From Pseudomonas fluorescens (GTDB taxonomy: Bacteria > Pseudomonadota > Gammaproteobacteria > Pseudomonadales > Pseudomonadaceae), in NCBI RefSeq assembly GCF_040448305.1, contig NZ_CP148752.1, positions 3,410,001 through 3,474,000 on the forward strand: a stretch of 64,000 bases of DNA. The letters are read 5' to 3'. The position numbers were made by a program, and so were the translations under genes. The notes beneath the pieces were generated by a model. The model had not been told where the DNA came from, made no database searches, and saw nothing but the letters and a program-made list of their open reading frames with translations. Below are positions 54,995 through 62,872 of this stretch, piece after piece (positions within the stretch are counted from its first letter, which is position 1; the number at the start of each line of letters is the position of its first letter).

Positions 54995-56188
54995 TTAGTA
55001 GAGGCATTCCACGGCCATGGCCGTCGCTTCACCGCCGCCGATACAAATCGCTGCAACGCCACGCTTCAAGCCTTTTTGGCGCAGGGCCGACAGCAGGGTC
55101 ACCAGAATTCGCGCACCGGACGCGCCGATCGGGTGCCCGAGGGCGCAAGCGCCGCCGTGCACGTTGAGTTTCTCGTGGGGGATTTCCAGATGAGTCATCG
55201 CGGCCATGCCGACCACGGCGAAGGCTTCGTTGACTTCCACCAGATCGACGTCATTGAGCGACCAGCCGGTTTTCTTCATCAGTTTCTTGATTGCACCGAT
55301 TGGCGCCACCGGGAACAGGCCCGGGGTGTCGGCGAACGCGGCGTGGCCATGGATCACCGCCAACGGTTTCAGGCCTTGTTTCTGTGCCTGCGACTGGCGC
55401 ATCAGCACCAACGCAGCGGCACCGTCGGAGATCGAACTGGAGTTGGCCGCCGTCACCGTACCGCCTTCGCGGAACGCCGGCTTCAACGAAGCGATCTTGT
55501 CCAGCCTGGCTTTAGGTGGCTGCTCGTCATTGCTGATCACCACCTGCTCTTTGCCGACCGTCACGGTCAGCGGGACGATTTCGTCCTTGAAGCTGCCGTC
55601 CTTGATCGCCTGCTGTGCGCGTGTGGTCGAGGCAATGGCGAACGCGTCCTGGGCTTCACGGCTGAAGCTGTTGGTTTCGGCGCATTCTTCGGCGAAGGTG
55701 CCCATCAGGCGGCCCTTGTCGTAGGCGTCTTCGAGGCCGTCGAGGAACATCGAGTCCTGCACCCGGCCATGGCCCATGCGGTAGCCGGCACGGGCGCGGT
55801 CCAGCAGGTAAGGCGCGTTGGACATGCTTTCCATGCCACCGGCGACCACGACGTCGGCACTGCCCGCCACCAGCATGTCATGGGCCAGAATCGCCGCTTC
55901 CATGCCGGAACCGCACATCTTGTTCAGGGTGGTGCAGCGGGTCGATTTATCCAGCCCCGCGCCCAGCGCCGCCTGGCGCGCAGGGGCCTGGCCAAGGCCT
56001 GCCGGCAGCACGCAGCCGAACAACACCTCGTCGACGGATTCACTGGCAACGCCGGCACGTTCGACGGCGGCCTTGATGGCGGCCGCACCGAGTTGCGGCG
56101 CGGTCAGGCTTTTCAGTTCGCCCTGGAAGCCACCCATCGGGGTGCGGACGGCGCTGACGATAACGATTGGATCGTTGGAAATAGTCAT
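54995..56188 (-). CDS. Acetyl-CoA acetyltransferase (thiolase)
   Basis: Thiolase of 397 residues: nucleophile Cys92 in LNKMCGSGMEAA, VVAGGMESMSNAPY, His in ALGHPIGASGARI near residue 353, and the second Cys in AICIGGGEATAM near 385. It cleaves 3-ketoacyl-CoA, here probably 2-methylacetoacetyl-CoA into propionyl-CoA and acetyl-CoA, given the flanking SDR dehydrogenase. It follows the SDR gene by 12 bases. Confidence 0.92.
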   Translation of the reverse strand: MTISNDPIVIVSAVRTPMGGFQGELKSLTAPQLGAAAIKAAVERAGVASESVDEVLFGCVLPAGLGQAPARQAALGAGLDKSTRCTTLNKMCGSGMEAAILAHDMLVAGSADVVVAGGMESMSNAPYLLDRARAGYRMGHGRVQDSMFLDGLEDAYDKGRLMGTFAEECAETNSFSREAQDAFAIASTTRAQQAIKDGSFKDEIVPLTVTVGKEQVVISNDEQPPKARLDKIASLKPAFREGGTVTAANSSSISDGAAALVLMRQSQAQKQGLKPLAVIHGHAAFADTPGLFPVAPIGAIKKLMKKTGWSLNDVDLVEVNEAFAVVGMAAMTHLEIPHEKLNVHGGACALGHPIGASGARILVTLLSALRQKGLKRGVAAICIGGGEATAMAVECLY

Positions 56189-56200
56189 GACAAATCCTCC

Positions 56201-56965
56201 TTACTTCGCGGCCATGCGCAAGGCACCGTCGAGACGGATCACCTCGCCGTTGAGCATGCTGTTTTCAATAATATGCTTGACCAGCCCGGCATACTCGCCC
56301 GGTTTGCCCAAACGCGGCGGGAATGGCACGCCAGCGGCCAGGGAATCGCGGACTTCCTGGGTCATGCCGGCCATCATCGGCGTCTCGAAGATGCCTGGGG
56401 CGATCGTCATGACACGGATGCCGAAACGCGCCAGTTCGCGGGCCGCCGGCAAGGTCAGGCTGACAATCGCACCCTTGGACGCCGCGTAAGCCGCCTGGCC
56501 GATCTGACCGTCGTAAGCCGCGGCAGACGCGGTGTTGATGATCACGCCGCGCTCGCCATCGGCATCCGCTTCGGTCTCGGCAATCGCCGCTGCCGCAAGA
56601 CGCAGCATGTTGAAGCTGCCGATCAGGTTGACGTTGATCACCTGGCTGAAACTGGCCAGCGCGTGTGGACCATTCTTGCCGAGAATCTTCTCGCCACGCA
56701 CGATGCCGGCGCAATTGACCAGACCATTGAGGCCGCCAAAGGCCTTGACCGTCGCCTGCACGGCGGCTTCGGCCGCCGCTTCGTTGCTGATGTCCGCCAC
56801 CACGCTGTGCGCGCCAAGGCGCTGGGCCTGGGCTGCAACGGCTTCGGCGTTCATGTCCACCAGCATCACTTTCGCGCCAGCAGCAACCAGCACCTCGGCG
56901 GTGGCAGCACCGAGGCCGGAAGCGCCACCGGTGACGATAAAAATCTTGTTCTCGATCTGCATCAT
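56201..56965 (-). CDS. SDR 3-hydroxyacyl-CoA dehydrogenase (HSD10/MHBD type)
   Basis: Short-chain dehydrogenase of 254 residues: NAD motif IVTGGASGLGAATAEVL, LVNCAGI, active-site Ser in INTASAAAYDGQ and Tyr-Lys in QAAYAASKGAI. The insert TPMMAGMTQEVRDSLAAGVPFPPRLGKPGEYA and end LNGEVIRLDGALRMAAK match 3-hydroxyacyl-CoA dehydrogenase type II, which oxidises 2-methyl-3-hydroxybutyryl-CoA in isoleucine catabolism. Start at 56965 (tandem ATG), after AGGGAAA. Confidence 0.9.
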   Translation of the reverse strand: MMQIENKIFIVTGGASGLGAATAEVLVAAGAKVMLVDMNAEAVAAQAQRLGAHSVVADISNEAAAEAAVQATVKAFGGLNGLVNCAGIVRGEKILGKNGPHALASFSQVINVNLIGSFNMLRLAAAAIAETEADADGERGVIINTASAAAYDGQIGQAAYAASKGAIVSLTLPAARELARFGIRVMTIAPGIFETPMMAGMTQEVRDSLAAGVPFPPRLGKPGEYAGLVKHIIENSMLNGEVIRLDGALRMAAK

Positions 56966-56978
56966 TGTTTCCCTGGAT

Positions 56979-58643
56979 TCAAGCTTGAAGGTTCTTCGCC
57001 GCAGCCTCTTGAGCCTTGGCGATTTCCTGGTTGCGCAAGATAAAGCGCTGCAATTTGCCGCTTGGGGTTTTCGGCAATTCGCTGACAAATTCGATTTCAC
57101 GAGGGTACGAGTGCGCCGCCAGGCGCTTGCGCACGTGTTGGCGCAGCTCTTCGGCCAACTCGGGGGCGGCGCGGTATTGCGCGCTGAGCACGACGAAGGC
57201 CTTGACCAGTTCGGTGCGCTCCGGATCGGGCTTGCCGACCACGGCAGCCTCGACCACGGCCGGGTGTTCGATCAGCGCACTTTCCACGTCGAACGGGCCA
57301 ACCCGGTAGCCGGAGGTGGTGATCACGTCATCGCTGCGACCGACGAAGCTGATGCTGCCGTCCGGGTTCCACTCGACGGTGTCGCCACTCAGGTAATAGT
57401 TGCCGACAAAGGCCTTGGTCGGCCCGCCTTCGTAGCCGGCGAACCAGCACATCGGCGACTGGCTGCGGTCGATGGCCAGGATGCCCGGCTGGCCAACGCC
57501 GAGTTCCTTGTACTCGTCGTCCAGCACCACGATGCGGTGGCCCGGCGAGGCAAAACCGGCGGCGCCCATGTGAATCGGGTGCTCAAGGCCGTGGTGGTTG
57601 CACAGCACCATGCCCAGTTCGGTCTGCCCGTAGTGGTCGTGGATGACCACGCCGAGGTTGTCGGCGAACCAGCGGATCACTTCCGGGTTCAGCGGCTCGC
57701 CGGCACTACTGACGATGCGCAGCTTGCCCTTGATCGATTTGGCGAATTCATCGCCGCCGGCAATCAGCAAGCGGTAGGCCGTCGGCGAACCGGTGAGGTT
57801 GGTGATCCCGTACTTGTTGATTACCCGGCAGGTGCTTTCGAGGGTGAACGGACCATCGTAAAAGGTGATCGGATGGCCCATGGCCATTGGCCCGGTGACA
57901 CCGAAATAAATACCGTAGGCCCAACCCGGGTCGGCGACGTTCCAGAACGCGTCTTCCGGGCGCAGATCCACCGCATCGCGGGTGTAGCTCTGGAACGCAA
58001 CGATGGCCTTGAGCGGCACCGAAAGCGCTTTCGACGGGCCGGTGGTGCCCGAGGTGAACATCAGCAGGAACGGATCTTCGCCGGTCAGCAGCACCGGTTC
58101 ACAGTCGGCGGAATAATTGGCCAGTTCGGCCCAGAAACTGGAATCGCCACGCACCAGGCCCTGCCCTTTGGCGCCGGTGACGGTCACCGTGGTCGGGCAA
58201 TCGGCGACTTCGGCGAGTTTCGACCGGTTCACCGCATCGGTTACCACCACTTTGGCGCCAGAGCTGCTCAGGCGATGCTCGATGGCCTTGGGGCCGAACG
58301 CGGTAAACAGCGGTTGATACACCGCGCCGATGCGCCAGGTGGCGAACACGGTGATCAACAGTTCGATATTGCGTGGCAACAGGCCGGCCACCTTGTCGCC
58401 CTTCTTCACGCCCTGGGCCAGCAGGTAGTTGGCGAAACGCGCGGCCTTGTCCTGCAAGTCGGTGAAGGTGTACGTCGCACCGGTGCCGTCGCGTCCTTCC
58501 CAGAACAGCGCGATGCGGCCCGGCAAGGCATGCCGGTCACAGCATTCGACGCAGGCGTTGAGGGCCGTCAAATCGCCCGCGAGTGCGGCATCGACGGTGT
58601 GCTGATAGTTGAACTGAGAAGTAGCAGACAAGTAATCGCGCAT
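56979..58643 (-). CDS. Acyl-CoA synthetase (AMP-forming)
   Basis: ANL-family ligase of 554 residues: P-loop MFTSGTTGPSKALSVP at about residues 198-213, hinge region YLSGDTVEWNPDGSISFVGRSDDVI, and the catalytic Lys in TPSGKLQRFILR near the end. It activates a short or branched acid to its CoA ester through an acyl-AMP. It heads the five-gene operon (synthetase, SDR, thiolase, dehydrogenase, hydratase), the same order as PP_2213-PP_2217 of P. putida. The SDR gene starts 13 bases after the stop. Confidence 0.9.
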   Translation of the reverse strand: MRDYLSATSQFNYQHTVDAALAGDLTALNACVECCDRHALPGRIALFWEGRDGTGATYTFTDLQDKAARFANYLLAQGVKKGDKVAGLLPRNIELLITVFATWRIGAVYQPLFTAFGPKAIEHRLSSSGAKVVVTDAVNRSKLAEVADCPTTVTVTGAKGQGLVRGDSSFWAELANYSADCEPVLLTGEDPFLLMFTSGTTGPSKALSVPLKAIVAFQSYTRDAVDLRPEDAFWNVADPGWAYGIYFGVTGPMAMGHPITFYDGPFTLESTCRVINKYGITNLTGSPTAYRLLIAGGDEFAKSIKGKLRIVSSAGEPLNPEVIRWFADNLGVVIHDHYGQTELGMVLCNHHGLEHPIHMGAAGFASPGHRIVVLDDEYKELGVGQPGILAIDRSQSPMCWFAGYEGGPTKAFVGNYYLSGDTVEWNPDGSISFVGRSDDVITTSGYRVGPFDVESALIEHPAVVEAAVVGKPDPERTELVKAFVVLSAQYRAAPELAEELRQHVRKRLAAHSYPREIEFVSELPKTPSGKLQRFILRNQEIAKAQEAAAKNLQA

Positions 58644-58779
58644 TGCCAGAATCCCTCTGTGTTTTTTATTGGGTTGGGGGAACCGTAATCAACAGGGAAA
58701 TACTCGCTCTGCGCGGGTTACCGGGCAATGGTCAAAGCTATCAAGTTGTCTGACTGCTTTGGCCAAAGCCCGCAGGGTA

Positions 58780-59703
58780 TCAAGCGATGAAGCGCACCCC
58801 GGGTTTGGCGCGCTCGTCCACGGTCAGTTCGAACACATCCGGCCGGGCATAGTGGCCGACCACGTCAAAATCGTAGCGGGCACGTACCAGGTCGTCCGTG
58901 TCGATTTGCGCGGTGAGCAGCCCGGCGCTGTCGCGCAGAGGTCCTGCGAGGATGTCGCCCATGGGACCGACGATCACGCTGCCGCCGGCGATCAACGGCC
59001 GATCCGCCGGCCAGTTGGCGATGTCCAGGCCCAAGGCCTGGGGCGATGCCTGGACCTGACAGGCACTGACCACGAAGCAGCGCCCTTCATGAGCGATGTG
59101 ACGCATGCTGACTTGCCACATCTCCCGCTCGTCCACGGTCGGCGCGCACCACACCTCCACGCCCTTGGCGTACATCGCCGTGCGCAGCAGCGGCATCATG
59201 TTTTCCCAGCACACCAGCGCACCGACGCGCCCGACCTGGCTGTCGATCACCGGCAAGGTCGAACCATCGCCCTTGCCCCAGATCAGCCGTTCGGTGCCGG
59301 TGGGCATCAGTTTGCGGTGTTTGGCCAGCAGCCCGGCCTGCGGATCGAAGTACAGCGCGGTGCAGTACAAGGTGCTGCCGGCGCGCTCGATCACGCCGAT
59401 CACCAGATTGGCTGCGGTGCGTGCGGACAGCGCCGCCAGTGCCTCGGTTTCTGCGCCGGGTACGTCGATGGCATTGGCAAAATAACGGGCAAAGGCTTCG
59501 CGCCCTTGCGGCAGGCGATAGCCCAATTGGGTGCCAAAGCCCTCGCCTTTGGGATAACCGCCCAGCAGCGCTTCCGGCATCACCACCAACCCGGCGCCGG
59601 ATTCGATGATCGCGTTTTCATAGGACAGGATCTGTTCCAGGGTTTCAGCCTTGCCACCGGGCAAGGCGCCGATTTGCAGAGCCGCAACGATTGATTTGGG
59701 CAT
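58780..59703 (-). CDS. Nitrilase / carbon-nitrogen hydrolase
   Basis: Nitrilase-superfamily enzyme of 307 residues with the catalytic triad visible: Glu in VVMPEALLGGYPKG (about residue 44), Lys in KHRKLMPTGTERLIWG and Cys in ALVCWENMMPLLRTAMY. The GYPKG and CWEN context is typical of true nitrilases, which turn nitriles into carboxylic acids plus ammonia, rather than amidases. The acid might feed the acyl-CoA synthetase encoded 136 bases downstream, though that is inference. A LysR gene is divergent. Confidence 0.87.
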   Translation of the reverse strand: MPKSIVAALQIGALPGGKAETLEQILSYENAIIESGAGLVVMPEALLGGYPKGEGFGTQLGYRLPQGREAFARYFANAIDVPGAETEALAALSARTAANLVIGVIERAGSTLYCTALYFDPQAGLLAKHRKLMPTGTERLIWGKGDGSTLPVIDSQVGRVGALVCWENMMPLLRTAMYAKGVEVWCAPTVDEREMWQVSMRHIAHEGRCFVVSACQVQASPQALGLDIANWPADRPLIAGGSVIVGPMGDILAGPLRDSAGLLTAQIDTDDLVRARYDFDVVGHYARPDVFELTVDERAKPGVRFIA

Positions 59704-59729
59704 CTCGGAAACTCCATTCGCATCAGGTG

Positions 59730-59761
59730 TTGATCATTCTCCGGCGTCAGGCAATCATCAA
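59730..59761. promoter_or_regulatory. Candidate LysR operator between nitrilase and regulator genes
   Basis: TTGATCATT (59730-59738) and AATCATCAA (59753-59761) are inverted with one mismatch and 14 bases between. They lie in the 84-base divergent gap. Confidence 0.4.
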
Positions 59762-59787
59762 TAAAGACCGATTCGCTGCTGAATGAT

Positions 59788-60696
59788 ATGAGCCAAATGA
59801 ATATCACCGATGTCGACCTCAACCTGCTCAAAGTCTTCGAAGCACTGCACGAAGAGTCCAGCGCCAGCCGCGCCGCATTGCGCCTGAGCGTGACGCAATC
59901 GGCCGTCAGCGCGGCCTTGCGTCGGTTGCGCGAGGTGTATGGCGATCAGCTGTTCGTGCGCACTGGAAGAGGCCTGGCCCCCTCGCTCAAGGCCAATCAG
60001 CTCAAACCGGTGGTCAGCGATGCCCTGAACAAATGCCGGCAGAGTCTGGCGATGGTCGATCCGGCCGCGCAACAGTACGAAGGTCGCTCGGTCACCGTGG
60101 GAATGTCGGATGATTTCGAAATTGCCTACGGCCGGCGGCTGATCGAAGAAATCGCCCGGTGCGCGCCGAAACTGCGGCTGATTTTCCGCCAGACCCACAG
60201 CCAGATCGTCGCCCAGGCGTTGATGGAGCGCAGCATTGACCTGGCGATCACCGCGGGCGGGTTTGCCGAGCGGCTACTCAGCCGTCAGGTGCTGGGGGAA
60301 GGTGGTTATCTGTGCCTGGTGGACCCGTCGAGCCTGGTCGAGGGCCAGCAGAGCATCGGTCTTGAGGAGTTTGTGGCACGCGAACACATTCTGGTGTCGT
60401 CCGGCGGTTTTATCGGGATTACCGATGAAGGATTGGCGGCGCTGGGGCTGAGTCGGCGGGTGTGCGCCTCGACCACGCATTTTGCCGCGTTGCCACATTT
60501 GCTCAAAGGCAGCCGGGCCGTGGCAACCATTCCGGCCCATGCCGCCCAAAGCATCGCAACGCTCAGCGGGCTGGCGCTGCTGCCCTGCCCCTTGGCCTTG
60601 CCGCGCTACCCGATCGAACTGGGCTGGCGGACCAGCACCCAGCTCGACCCGGTGGTGTTGAAAGTGCGCGAGGCGATTGTCAGGAGTTTCGCCTGA
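59788..60696 (+). CDS. LysR-family regulator divergent from nitrilase
   Basis: LysR regulator of 302 residues of the NodD/NahR-like group: winged helix VDLNLLKVFEALHEESSASRAALRLSVTQSAVSAALRRLREVYGDQLFVR, effector domain from about residue 95. It probably governs the adjacent nitrilase gene. ATG 59788; a second in-frame ATG (59797) begins MNITDVDLN and is equally good, as no strong ribosome site is seen. Confidence 0.87.
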   Translation: MSQMNITDVDLNLLKVFEALHEESSASRAALRLSVTQSAVSAALRRLREVYGDQLFVRTGRGLAPSLKANQLKPVVSDALNKCRQSLAMVDPAAQQYEGRSVTVGMSDDFEIAYGRRLIEEIARCAPKLRLIFRQTHSQIVAQALMERSIDLAITAGGFAERLLSRQVLGEGGYLCLVDPSSLVEGQQSIGLEEFVAREHILVSSGGFIGITDEGLAALGLSRRVCASTTHFAALPHLLKGSRAVATIPAHAAQSIATLSGLALLPCPLALPRYPIELGWRTSTQLDPVVLKVREAIVRSFA

Positions 60697-60705
60697 CAGC
60701 CGATG

Positions 60706-60960
60706 TTATTTGTTGGCCGCCATCAGGCGATTGACTTCACTGCGCACCATGTTGGCGTATTCCGGGGGCGACATGCCATCCAGTTCGGCGCGCACCCATT
60801 CCGCCCACTTGCCTTTGCGCTTGGCCCGTTCGCCGAACAACCGCGCGGCCTCACCCTTGGCTTTGCCCAGGTTGTTTTGCCAGAGTTCGAACAGACGGGA
60901 TTTCTCGTCTTCAAGCGCAGCGCGCTCGGCGAGGGGTTTGTCGGCCAGATTGAAGCTCAT
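60706..60960 (-). CDS. Small conserved hypothetical protein (84 residues)
   Basis: Helical, highly charged cytoplasmic protein: MSFNLADKPLAERAALEDEKSRLFELWQNNLGKAKGEAARLFGERAKRKGKWAEWVRAELDG and SPPEYANMVRSEVNRLM. It has no membrane or signal segment. Codon use is gene-like. I do not recognise a named family. It converges on the LysR gene, 9 bases between stops. Confidence 0.65.
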   Translation of the reverse strand: MSFNLADKPLAERAALEDEKSRLFELWQNNLGKAKGEAARLFGERAKRKGKWAEWVRAELDGMSPPEYANMVRSEVNRLMAANK

Positions 60961-61124
60961 GGGAATTTCCTGCTGCGTAAAATAGGCGACATCTTACACT
61001 GTAGGACGAAATGTCCTGCGCCGGTTTTTCAGCAAGATGGCCTACCCGGGCAAAACAGCTGCAACTTTTCCGACGACGGCAGACTCCATTGTTCACTGTC
61101 CACCTACCTGCAAGGAGTACTTCA

Positions 61125-61442
61125 ATGGCCCGCAAAACCGCCGCGCAAGCCGCCGAAGATCAAATCAAGGATCAAGCGTTCAGCGAGCTTCAATCGCTGA
61201 TCGAAGAGTCGGAAAAGCTGCTCAAAAGCAGCGCCTCACTGGTCGGGGAAGAAGCGGAGACCCTTCACGGACAAATCGCCCTGAAACTCCAGCAGGCCAG
61301 GGATTCGGTGAGCAGCGTACGCGACCGCACCCTGCCCGCGGTCGAGGCCACTGAAACCTATATCGGCGGGCATCCATGGCAAACCGTGGCGATTTCCGCC
61401 GGGTTTGGTTTGGTGGTGGGGTTGTTGCTGGGGCGTCGCTAA
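61125..61442 (+). CDS. DUF883 (YqjD/ElaB-type) membrane-anchored protein
   Basis: Protein of 105 residues with a long amphipathic helix (ESEKLLKSSASLVGEEAETLHGQIALKLQQARDSV) and a single C-terminal membrane anchor (AISAGFGLVVGLLLGRR), the DUF883 layout. E. coli relatives YqjD and ElaB bind ribosomes at the inner membrane in stationary phase. ATG 61125 follows AAGGAG by 7 bases. Followed by a REP pair. Confidence 0.88.
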   Translation: MARKTAAQAAEDQIKDQAFSELQSLIEESEKLLKSSASLVGEEAETLHGQIALKLQQARDSVSSVRDRTLPAVEATETYIGGHPWQTVAISAGFGLVVGLLLGRR

Positions 61443-61466
61443 GCATTCCGATCAAACACCGTAAAC

Positions 61467-61574
61467 CCTGTGGGAGCGAGCCTGCTCGCGAAGAGGTCGT
61501 GTCAGTCAATATCCATGTTGATTGATACACCGCTTTCGTCGGAACGCCGCCCGGAGCCGGCTCGCTCCCACAGG
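61467..61574. repeat. REP doublet with hybrid arm (second case)
   Basis: The left unit is standard (CCTGTGGGAGCGAGCCTGCT at 61467). The right unit carries GTCGGAACGCCGCCCGGAGC at 61538-61557 in place of the usual outer half, then CGGCTCGCTCCCACAGG. Same 20-mer as at 6445-6464. Confidence 0.85.
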
Positions 61575-61597
61575 TTCTACAGCACCTGCTGACAGAA

Positions 61598-62638
61598 TCA
61601 GTCCCCCGCCAACTCCCGCAGATTCGCCAGCGTCCGGGCATCCAGTTCAATGCCATTGGCCAGCGACTTGGCGCGCTGATGATGACGCCGATCCCCCGGC
61701 AAACGCTTCAGGCCGACACCGTGCATCTGCCGCACCAGTTCCTGGCTGCGTTCGGCAAAGCTTTGCCCCGCCGCTTTGCCCGGATCGATCACGATAAGCA
61801 ATTGGCCAGTCCAGGGGGTCTTGGCGCCAGGGTGGTCCTTCCAGTCGAACTCGAAGGAAAAATTGCCGCCGGTCAGTGCCGCCGCAAGCAACTCGACCAT
61901 CATCGACAACGCCGAGCCCTTGTGCCCGCCAAACGGCAGCAACGCGCCGCCCTCAAGAATCGCCTTCGGGTCTGTGGTCGGCTGGCCGAGGCTGTCCACG
62001 CCCATCCCTGCCGGCAAGCGTTCACCCTCGCGGGCGGCAATTTGCACATCACCATGGGCAATGGCACTGGTGGCCAGGTCGAAGACAATAGGCTCGCCAC
62101 CGGCTCGCGGGGCAGCAAAGGCAATCGGGTTGGTGCCGAACAGCGGCCGGTCGGCGCCGTGGGGCACCACGCAGGTCATGCTGTTGACCACGCTCAATGC
62201 CACGAGGCCTTCATCCGCGAAGGGTTCGACATCCGGCCACAAGGCCGCGAAATGGTGTGAGTTACGGATCGCCAGCACCGCGATGCCGGCACTTCGGGCT
62301 TTCTGCACCAGCAGCTCGCGTGCCGCCGCCAGGGCCGGTTGCGCAAAACCGTTATTGGCGTCGACCCGCACAAACCCTGAAGCCACATCTTCGACCACCG
62401 GAACGGCCTGGCCATTGACCCAGCCGCTTTGCAGCGTCGAAACATAACCGGGAATGCGGAATACCCCGTGACTGTGCGCGCCGTCGCGCTCGGCACCGGC
62501 GCAGTTTTGCGCCAGCACCCGGGCAACCTCGGCCGACGTGCCGTGACGCAGAAATATCTTCTCCAGCAAAGCGCTCAGCGCTTCGAATGACAGGTGTGAC
62601 GGGACCGCGGTAGAGGCGTGATCGTGTGGCGCAGACAT
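61598..62638 (-). CDS. dpkA: Delta1-piperideine-2-carboxylate / delta1-pyrroline-2-carboxylate reductase DpkA
   Basis: Ldh_2 (malate/L-sulfolactate) family NADPH-dependent reductase of 346 residues. It matches remembered P. putida DpkA closely: QNCAGAERDGAHSHGVFRIPGYVSTLQSGWV with the catalytic His, RNSHHFAALWPDVEPFADEGLVALSVVNSMTCVVPHGA, and GGALLPFGGHKGSALSMMVELLAAALTGG. It reduces the cyclic imines from D-lysine and D-proline (or hydroxyproline) breakdown to pipecolate and proline. Monocistronic here, divergent from the large protein gene at 62873. Confidence 0.88.
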   Translation of the reverse strand: MSAPHDHASTAVPSHLSFEALSALLEKIFLRHGTSAEVARVLAQNCAGAERDGAHSHGVFRIPGYVSTLQSGWVNGQAVPVVEDVASGFVRVDANNGFAQPALAAARELLVQKARSAGIAVLAIRNSHHFAALWPDVEPFADEGLVALSVVNSMTCVVPHGADRPLFGTNPIAFAAPRAGGEPIVFDLATSAIAHGDVQIAAREGERLPAGMGVDSLGQPTTDPKAILEGGALLPFGGHKGSALSMMVELLAAALTGGNFSFEFDWKDHPGAKTPWTGQLLIVIDPGKAAGQSFAERSQELVRQMHGVGLKRLPGDRRHHQRAKSLANGIELDARTLANLRELAGD

Positions 62639-62872
62639 CTGAAGCTCCAGACTAATTATTGGAGGGAACAACAGCGTACAAAGACCCGCCGATTAACAAC
62701 GCGCGGCATGCGACCTGTCAACCTTTCGCTCAGGGTCGATGAGGTATATCCCTGTCACGAATGTCCACGCCCCGTGCGTTATCTATTTACCACCTGCGCC
62801 AACGCACCGGCTTTTAGTCTCGAAGCTCAATCCACAGGCGCCTTTGAGTGGCACCTTGAACGAGACTCGACG

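Noticed and set aside
54914..57043. A 709-codon open frame on the plus strand across the thiolase and SDR genes
   Set aside because: Antisense shadow of two strongly supported genes; low-complexity composition and no start signal.
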